Shown: in pieces, positions 58,249 through 64,000 of the stretch
Position numbering within the stretch: position 1 is the first letter of the stretch
Layout of the letters: each line of letters starts with the position of its first letter
Origin: Telmatactis stephensoni
Lineage: Eukaryota; Cnidaria; Anthozoa; Actiniaria; Isophelliidae
NCBI GenBank assembly: GCA_029948255.1
Contig: JALIZF010001939.1
Coordinates: 2,647,001 to 2,711,000, forward strand
DNA length: 64,000 bases
Direction: 5' to 3'
Translations under genes and position numbers: made by a program
The notes under the pieces: generated by a model
Databases searched by the model: none
What the model was told of the DNA's origin: nothing
The model's input: only the letters and a program-made list of their open reading frames with translations

Positions 58249-61200
58249 CTATTAATAACAGAATCCATAGCATGTATCTATTAGAATTAATGTCCTTTTT
58301 TTCGTGGGAATTGCCCCTTATCATATACACAAATAGCTAGTAATTGTTCAACATTAATTATAACTCAAATGAACGCTACAATGGGGGACAAAAGTTTTCA
58401 GACAAATCGGAAAATTCGAGCTCTATTAATGAATAGATACTATGACTTTCAGATAGTGCTTTCTCCCTTTACCCCTCTCACTCAATGTCAGTGAGCTTGG
58501 TGCATAATTTCGTCTACAACATGGATTAACTGGTAACAACAATGATGTAGAGGGGAGGACATATCTAGAAGAGTAAGTCAAATTGCATGTTTCTAACGCA
58601 AGTGCTCATGTGTATCAATTTTGTAACAGTCTTAATAAGTATTTATGTCCGCAATTGTAGCCTATTGCCAGATAAGAACTAAGAGAACAAAAAACAGAAG
58701 AAGAAGATGATGATGATGATAATGACGATGATAATGATAATGATAATGATAATGATAATGATAATGATAATGATAATGATAATGATAATGATAATGATAA
58801 TCCTTTTTTTCTCATTCTTTCTCTTCTTCTTTCTTAATTGCCTTCCTAGTCTTATCTTCCATTTTGTTACATTTTTTCCGCGGCAGTGTATTTTCTCCTG
58901 TTAGTTAAAGTTTTCAGTGCACTGCTTAACAACCTTCTAAAAGCATTTTATTATTATTTTATTATTTTTCTTCCTTGCTTTTCTATTTTTTCGATCCTTT
59001 CTTTCCTTTCCCTCCTACACCCCCTCCCACCTTGTTAACTGTCTCTTGTCATTTCCTCTTACCGCATAAGTGGAGTTGTCACTGTTCTCCCTGAAAAAAA
59101 TAACTGACAATTTAAAGGCGAAAATTTTCTCTTTTTGTTCATTACGTTGTTGAGTGACATAACACATTTTCAAGTGTATGTGAATACGCCTCATAGTTGT
59201 CAATGTATGAATTTTGGGTTAATGTATAAAGCAACAAGTTTCGACGTAAAAAGAGGTTTTATGATAGAGAATAAGGAATAAAAGTATCACCTTGATTTTG
59301 TTCGCTTTACGTTTCTCCAAATGTACAACACAAGTAGTACAATCACTAGTAGAGACACCGCCAAAAAAGCTGCCAACACACCAACTGCTGCAGTAGCTAC
59401 TAAAAGAAAGAAAGAAAATGGAACTAGATATTCAGAAAAGATGCTACCGGTAAATTTGAGACAAAAATGAAGCACAGCTGATCAGTTATTACCTGTAAAG
59501 TTGCCATCGGAATTACCATTATCAATATTGTTAGCTCGACTATCGTTAGCATTAATAAGATATACATAAACTGTAGCATTGTCACTGTACTTCTCCGATG
59601 TGCCTGTCTCGGTGACTACAATCTGAAAAAATAAAAATAAATTAAACACCAATAACGGCAAAAACTACATAATATAAAGTTTGTGAACATGATTTTCGAT
59701 TTTTATGAGAGTCAATCTTCCTAGCACAAAATACAAAAATAAGCAGATGAAGTTTTGAATTAGGCATTTGCTTTGTTTTGTTTTTGGTTTGCGCCGTTGC
59801 GTTGCGTTGAGTTTAGTTTAGTGTTGTGTTGTGTAGTGTTTTGTTACGTTCTGTTACGTTCAGTGTTGTCGGTTAAATTTGTCGGTTTCTATTGTGTTGG
59901 GTTACATTATGTTGCGTTGTGTTACGTTGTGTTGTTGCGTTCAATTGCGTTGCGCTACGTTGCGTTGCGTCACGTTGTGCATTGTGTTCTCTTATGTTGC
60001 GATGTATTTTGTTTCGTTACGTTACGCTGCTTTGCCTTGTGTTATTATTGCTGTTGTGTAATACCGTGTATGTGATTCAGAACCAATAACGACAAAGTAG
60101 ACTCGGGGGGAGGGGCACTCCCATATCTTTGCTATATGGGGCTTCTCTGCCCGAAAGGGGTACGTTTTTGAAGCCAGATGTATTTATAGAAAATGGTAGG
60201 GAATTTGCAATTTTGGGTACCTCAAGGGTAGGGAATTTGCGACTTTAATTGGGTACCGAAAAAGGGTCCTAGCATAAAAACGGATAAGCAGATCGTAGCC
60301 AAATAAGAACCAAGGAGCATATATTTTGTCGTTGTATAAATATGATATTAACATCGCTTACCAGAAATGTATAGTTGATTTGGTTCTCATAGTCCAATGT
60401 ACTGTTGATTGTAAGCAGTCCACTCTCTGCATTGATACTAAACTTGCTGCTATCTCTTCCTGTTAAGTGGAATGTGTAGCGACGATGCTCCGGCTGGAAG
60501 CAAACAAAGCATAGAATTAATAGAACATCAAAAAGAAGAGTCTGAATGGAAAAATAGATACGATAATAGAATCATAAAAATTGACAATAATCAGTATTGT
60601 GAAAATAAAACAAGAACAACAAAATATAATAACTAATTAATTTATACATACGTTTTTATCAGCATCTGTAACGACCAGCTGATCGGTAATAATTCGTCCA
60701 AATTTCGCCAAGTCTTCACGAACTTCAAACGAATAGCTATCCTTAGAAAGAACTGGTGGGTTGTCATTCTTATCGATGACAGTAATTAATACTTTAACTG
60801 TAGCATTAGAACTTGGATCAGGGACTTCTGATGCCTAAAATATGAAAGTAAACTAATTAAAAAAACTTTTCTTCTTCTTCTTCTTCTTCTTCTTCTTCTT
60901 CTTCTTCTTCTTCTTCTTCTTCTTCTTCGCAGAGTGCATGATGATGGTCATGATATGATGACAATAGTCAATATAATACATCAGAAAACTTACCCGAATA
61001 AAAAGTCTGTAACTTTGTATTTTCTCTGCATCTATTGTCCCATTGACAATAATGACTCCAGTATTTTGGTTGATAGCAAATGATCCCGCATCATTTCCTA
61101 TGAAGAATTATATAATAACCATCATAATAACTCTCATTGGCCAAAGGACGTGCATACTGCGAACTGCACATCGCACACGCGCGCGTCAAAAAGTTTTCTA

Positions 61201-63841
61201 TTTCTTTATAATTAAAGGCTATAAGATATTATTATATCCACATCCACTGGATATGAGCAATCGCGCGCTCTGATTGGTTCCTCTACTACTAGGCTATCAG
61301 CTCATATCCCGTGAGTAGAGAAAATCAAAATGGCGGATCGTTTTGCCGAACTAACTCGGGACGAAATAAAATCTTTACTAGAAAACAAAACTCCAAAACA
61401 AAAAACAAATAAAAGCCCTCTAAGAGGACATGTGGTTACTGGTCAAATGATAAATAAACAAGCAAAGCAATTAAACTAAACAAAGAAACCAACAAAAATA
61501 AATAGAAAAGAAAGATAGACTAAGACAGTTAGTGCGCGCGCTTATGTTGACATGCGTGATCGTTTCAAAACATTGTAAACTGTGGATTGAAAAGGGAATA
61601 AATCTGAAACTAGTCTCCACAGAATGGACTTGTTTGTACGTTTGTGACTTGTAACAAAGGGTTTTAAAAACCTAAGACACATATATAAAGAAAGAATGCT
61701 TTCGAGAAAAAAATAATTATAATTTTTCTGTCGATATGGAGTCTACGAGAATGATGAAAGTGCTCCAAAAAGTCCTCCAAATTGTATATTACAAAGAAGA
61801 AAATGACAAACTAGGCAAACCACAACTTTCTATTCCTCAACGTTTTGAGGTTACTGAACAAACAGAACAGTCTTTGTAGTCACATCTGGACTCATTGGCT
61901 CTTTGTTAAATGACTAATTAAATTCGAAAATAATTTTCACATGTATTTCACATCTTTTTTACATATTTCTCCCAGTAGTCTAGTGACAGGTAAAATTTAT
62001 CAGTTAGACAACAGAAAGCCGCGCGCCCATGGCGTTATAGACGCACGAGAGAAAATATAAAGAACGATTAACAAACGTAAGAGTGGCACGAGGCGTAGCC
62101 GAGTGCGACTCTAGTTTGTTAAGAGTTCTTTATATTTTCTCAAGTGCGTCTATAACGCCATGGGCAAGCGGCTTTCTGTTGTCTAATTGATTTATAACAG
62201 AGCCTAGAACGTTAAAAACGGAGCCGTGCAGCCCATGGGGAAATAGTTCATAGATTTTTCAGCCAATCAGCGCGCGCGTTATATGTGTCGCCATCTTAAA
62301 AACGAACAATTTGAAAAAGACGATGACGAAGATAGAGCGCGCGCAGTGCAGCCCATGGGCAAATAGTTCATAGCTTTCTGGCCAATCAGAGCGCGCGTAA
62401 GATTGTAGCTATGTTATAAAAAACATTGTCTACTTTAAGTAGACAATGTTTTATACCAATACTGATCCAAACAAACACAAGCCACATGGAAAAACGAGTC
62501 TGCTTGACCTTTTGGTTAGCGGTATCGATGGCCAATGCCGAGTGTGTTCGTAGACTCCATATTTATTGAAAACTTCTAAGATTTTTTCATCGACAGGAAA
62601 TATCTGATGAAATTATAACAACCGCTGTTTAAAAAAGGTAGATATTTCTTAGAATATTTCATATTTTCGTCGTGAAAAATGATTAAAATGAGTCAAGTAA
62701 TCTTCGAGCCAATTCCGTATGTATTTCGTTCTCTCTTCGTGAACAACTTCGGCAAATCCGAATTACTTACACACTTACACACTTACACACTTACACACTT
62801 ACACACTTACACACTTACACACTTACACACTTACTTACACACACGATGACATAATGGTACTGGCTTGTATACAAGCCAGTAACCACAAAAAGCAATAAAG
62901 TTTGGAATGAAAGTATTTGATGGTAAGAAGTACATTTTTTTATTTTTCAATGATTATTAATACAGATTTTTACCCAAAATCTACTGTCTCTGTCGCTATT
63001 TGCCGGTTTGTTTACAGTCCTCATGCCGGCTAATTATAAACACTTTTTGTGATCTTTTGCGACCTTTTTTATTGTAGACTGGTTCCAGAGCTCATATAAA
63101 TTTGACAAATATATCACCGAGATGTCCAAAACTGAGTTAAATAGCTGCTTGAAAATATTTCATGCTTGATTACTGTTTCGTGCAATTTGTCACGTCCTCG
63201 AAAACCGCCCCGTAATCTTTAACAATTATTTTTCCACTAATATTTTTTAAACTTGAAAATAATTAAAATTATATTTTTCTCAGAATCCAGTGGATGTGGA
63301 TATAATAAAACAATTATTCCACGAAATCGAGTCGTACGTACATGAGCTCATAGCCGACGAGGCGCGCAAAATATAAGATAACGACTTTATTTAATGTGGG
63401 TAACACTTGACAGTAATTTTGGTAACTGATAAACCCGGCCCGTGGCCCTAATTGTAAACTACCGTAGATATTTGTGACGTACAGGAGTAAATCGAGGAAG
63501 CAAGCTCAAGCAGAATACACCCAAAAGACCTTATATCTGATAAAACCTTATTTTATTAGACCAAGTGATGTGCGCAAACAGATGTTGTGTTTACAACGAT
63601 TCTTTGTAATCTCATCTTAGCTTGCCAAAAGTGAGTATTTTTGAACGTAGAATCAACTCATTTCGGACTACTTCTACTAGTATCATCAAAAGTATAGTTT
63701 TAACTTATCGAAAGCGACCTCGATCTCCTAAAGAAGCCTACCAGAGTTGACCTACGATATACCTTGATATATTTGGTACTCGATTGGATTATTCACCCCT
63801 GTATCACCATCTCTTGCAACGACTGTTAGCACTGATGATGT
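57934..63841 (-). CDS. Cadherin 2, C-terminal part (5' end beyond the right edge)
   Basis: Eight in-phase exons on the - strand encode the last two EC repeats, a membrane helix and a tail of roughly 120 residues. Calcium motifs: VVARDGDTG, DKNDNPPVL, VTDADKN; the second EC has DYENQ where LDRE is usual. There is no membrane-adjacent domain, so the ectodomain differs from cadherin 1. The tail has VEYINM (Tyr-x-x-Met and Tyr-x-Asn, both SH2-type motifs) and NYEIP. I cannot assign it to a named subfamily. The stop at 57934 arises where a tandem tail repeat shifts frame. Confidence 0.82.
58706..58801. repeat. GATAAT hexanucleotide microsatellite
   Basis: About 12 ATAATG units after a GATGAT lead, in a cadherin 2 tail intron. 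Confidence 0.95.
59063..59090 (-). CDS. Cadherin 2 microexon (28 nt) in the tail
   Basis: Encodes ENSDNSTYA. Phase 2 to phase 0; it is the piece that brings the membrane exon into frame with the tail exon. Confidence 0.7.
59291..59399 (-). CDS. Cadherin 2 exon: transmembrane helix
   Basis: Hydrophobic stretch from VATAAVGVLAAF to LLVLYIW, then the stop-transfer RNVKRTKS. Phase 1 to phase 2. Confidence 0.86.
59493..59622 (-). CDS. Cadherin 2 exon: end of last EC and juxtamembrane stalk
   Basis: Encodes NATVYVYLINANDSRANN and an Asn/Asp/Gly-rich stalk ending DGNFT. The final motif NANDSR is a degenerate calcium linker. Phase 0 to phase 1. Confidence 0.82.
59776..60060. repeat. GTTGCGTT/GTTACGTT low-complexity minisatellite
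   Basis: Irregular GTTGCGTT, GTGTTGT and GTTACGTT units in an intron; apparent + frames are artefacts. Confidence 0.8.
60362..60493 (-). CDS. Cadherin 2 exon: last EC, middle
   Basis: Encodes RRYTFHLTGRDSSKFSI, ESGLLTINSTLDYENQ. 44 codons, phase 0 at both ends. Confidence 0.84.
60652..60834 (-). CDS. Cadherin 2 exon: EC linker
   Basis: Encodes ASEVPDPSSNATVKV, DKNDNPPVLSKDSYSFEV and VTDADKN. 61 codons, phase 0 at both ends. Confidence 0.86.
60868..60928. repeat. CTT trinucleotide microsatellite
   Basis: About 20 CTT units in a cadherin 2 intron. Confidence 0.95.
60994..61097 (-). CDS. Cadherin 2 exon: EC FAI strand
   Basis: Encodes NDAGSFAINQNTGVIIV, NGTIDAEKIQSYRLFIR. Phase 1 to phase 0, donor gtaagt. 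Confidence 0.85.
61330..61479 (+). pseudogene. Truncated N-terminus resembling a Crypton/DUF3504-type protein
   Basis: MADRFAELTRDEIKSLLENK followed by a basic stretch and a stop at 49 residues. From memory of the family, many cnidarian DUF3504 (Crypton-derived tyrosine recombinase-like) proteins start with a similar M-A-x-R-F-x-E-L motif. No catalytic domain follows. Tentative. Confidence 0.35.
61998..62417. mobile_element. Dispersed element, copy 2 of the 49190 family
   Basis: More complete than copy 1: the right arm keeps CCATGGGCAAGCGGCTTTC. Otherwise the copies differ at few positions. Confidence 0.85.
62419..62453. repeat. Hairpin
   Basis: AACATTGTCTACTT and AAGTAGACAATGTT are adjacent inverted repeats. 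Confidence 0.75.
62766..62835. repeat. CTTACACA octanucleotide repeat
   Basis: About eight units, in the long intron of cadherin 2. Confidence 0.9.
63763..63841 (-). CDS. Cadherin 2 exon: EC ARDGD strand
   Basis: Encodes TSSVLTVVARDGDTGVNN, EYQIYQ; phase 0 to phase 1. Joins exactly to the next exon across a 2.7-kb intron. Confidence 0.78.
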
Positions 63842-64000
63842 CTGATGGAACAACATTGACAAATTTCACAAATGTGTCTGCAGTTTTCACTGCGATGCAA
63901 GCATAAGCGTAAAACACAAAAATTCCTTGTTCTTGTGCTCAATGAAAACAGAGCATTATGCTGCTTGCACTTGTGCCAGCGTCGCTGGTAAAAAAGTAGG

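Larger units (their letters stand above)
61231..63307. mobile_element. Region bounded by 22-bp inverted repeats in the long cadherin 2 intron
   Basis: TATTATATCCACATCCACTG near 61231 is inverted as CAGTGGATGTGGATATAATA near 63307. The inside holds the MADRF frame, the second copy of the 49190 element and a CTTACACA repeat, so it is composite. Confidence 0.45.

Noticed and set aside
59773..60089. Cys/Val/Leu-rich frames
   Set aside because: GTTGCGTT repeat translated; it lies in an intron of cadherin 2.
62766..62835. Telomere-like or CRISPR-like array
   Set aside because: It is a simple 8-bp repeat without spacers; no CRISPR array exists in the window.

Overview
The window looks like nuclear DNA of an animal, most likely an anthozoan cnidarian (coral or anemone). 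Coding exons are short and carry GT..AG introns. The gene content is non-bilaterian-style adhesion and lectin genes: a CDH23-like cadherin, and PAN/apple-EGF-fibrinogen lectins. Introns and spacers are AT-rich and full of microsatellites, fold-back elements and a recurring CCAATCAGAGCGCGCGT-type motif. The taxon is an inference from this content; no marker gene is present.

Region 1 (about 1-23.1 kb, + strand) is the 3' part of a large cadherin gene. About 34 exons join in frame. They encode twelve cadherin (EC) repeats, a membrane-adjacent domain of the CDH23/PCDH15 kind, one transmembrane helix and a cytoplasmic tail. Three things stand out. A complete LamG-like domain sits as one symmetric phase 1-1 exon inside an EC repeat. 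A 33-nt microexon carries an RKRR furin-type site. There are two mutually exclusive in-frame C-terminal tails, and each ends in a class I PDZ ligand (TRL or TSI).

Region 2 (about 23-26 kb) is a spacer with simple repeats and fold-back elements.

Region 3 (about 26-52 kb, - strand) holds four tandem genes (A to D) for secreted PAN-EGF-fibrinogen-C-terminal proteins. B and C have A-type 5' ends and D-type 3' ends. The homology breakpoints fall inside the fibrinogen-domain exon. This is the pattern expected from unequal crossing-over between A and D, which made a tandem unit of about 6.4 kb. PAN and EGF exons of A, B and C are almost identical, while the calcium/ligand loops of B, C and D differ. 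An orphan PAN exon (E) lies at 55.4-55.7 kb.

Region 4 (about 56-64 kb, - strand) is the 3' end of a second, shorter-tailed cadherin. It runs off the right edge of the window. Its tail-coding DNA is triplicated, but the frame breaks after the first copy. Nearby are a non-LTR reverse-transcriptase fragment and a short N-terminal fragment resembling a Crypton-like protein.

All assignments rest on reading the translated sequence and splice sites by eye. No database search or transcript data were available.
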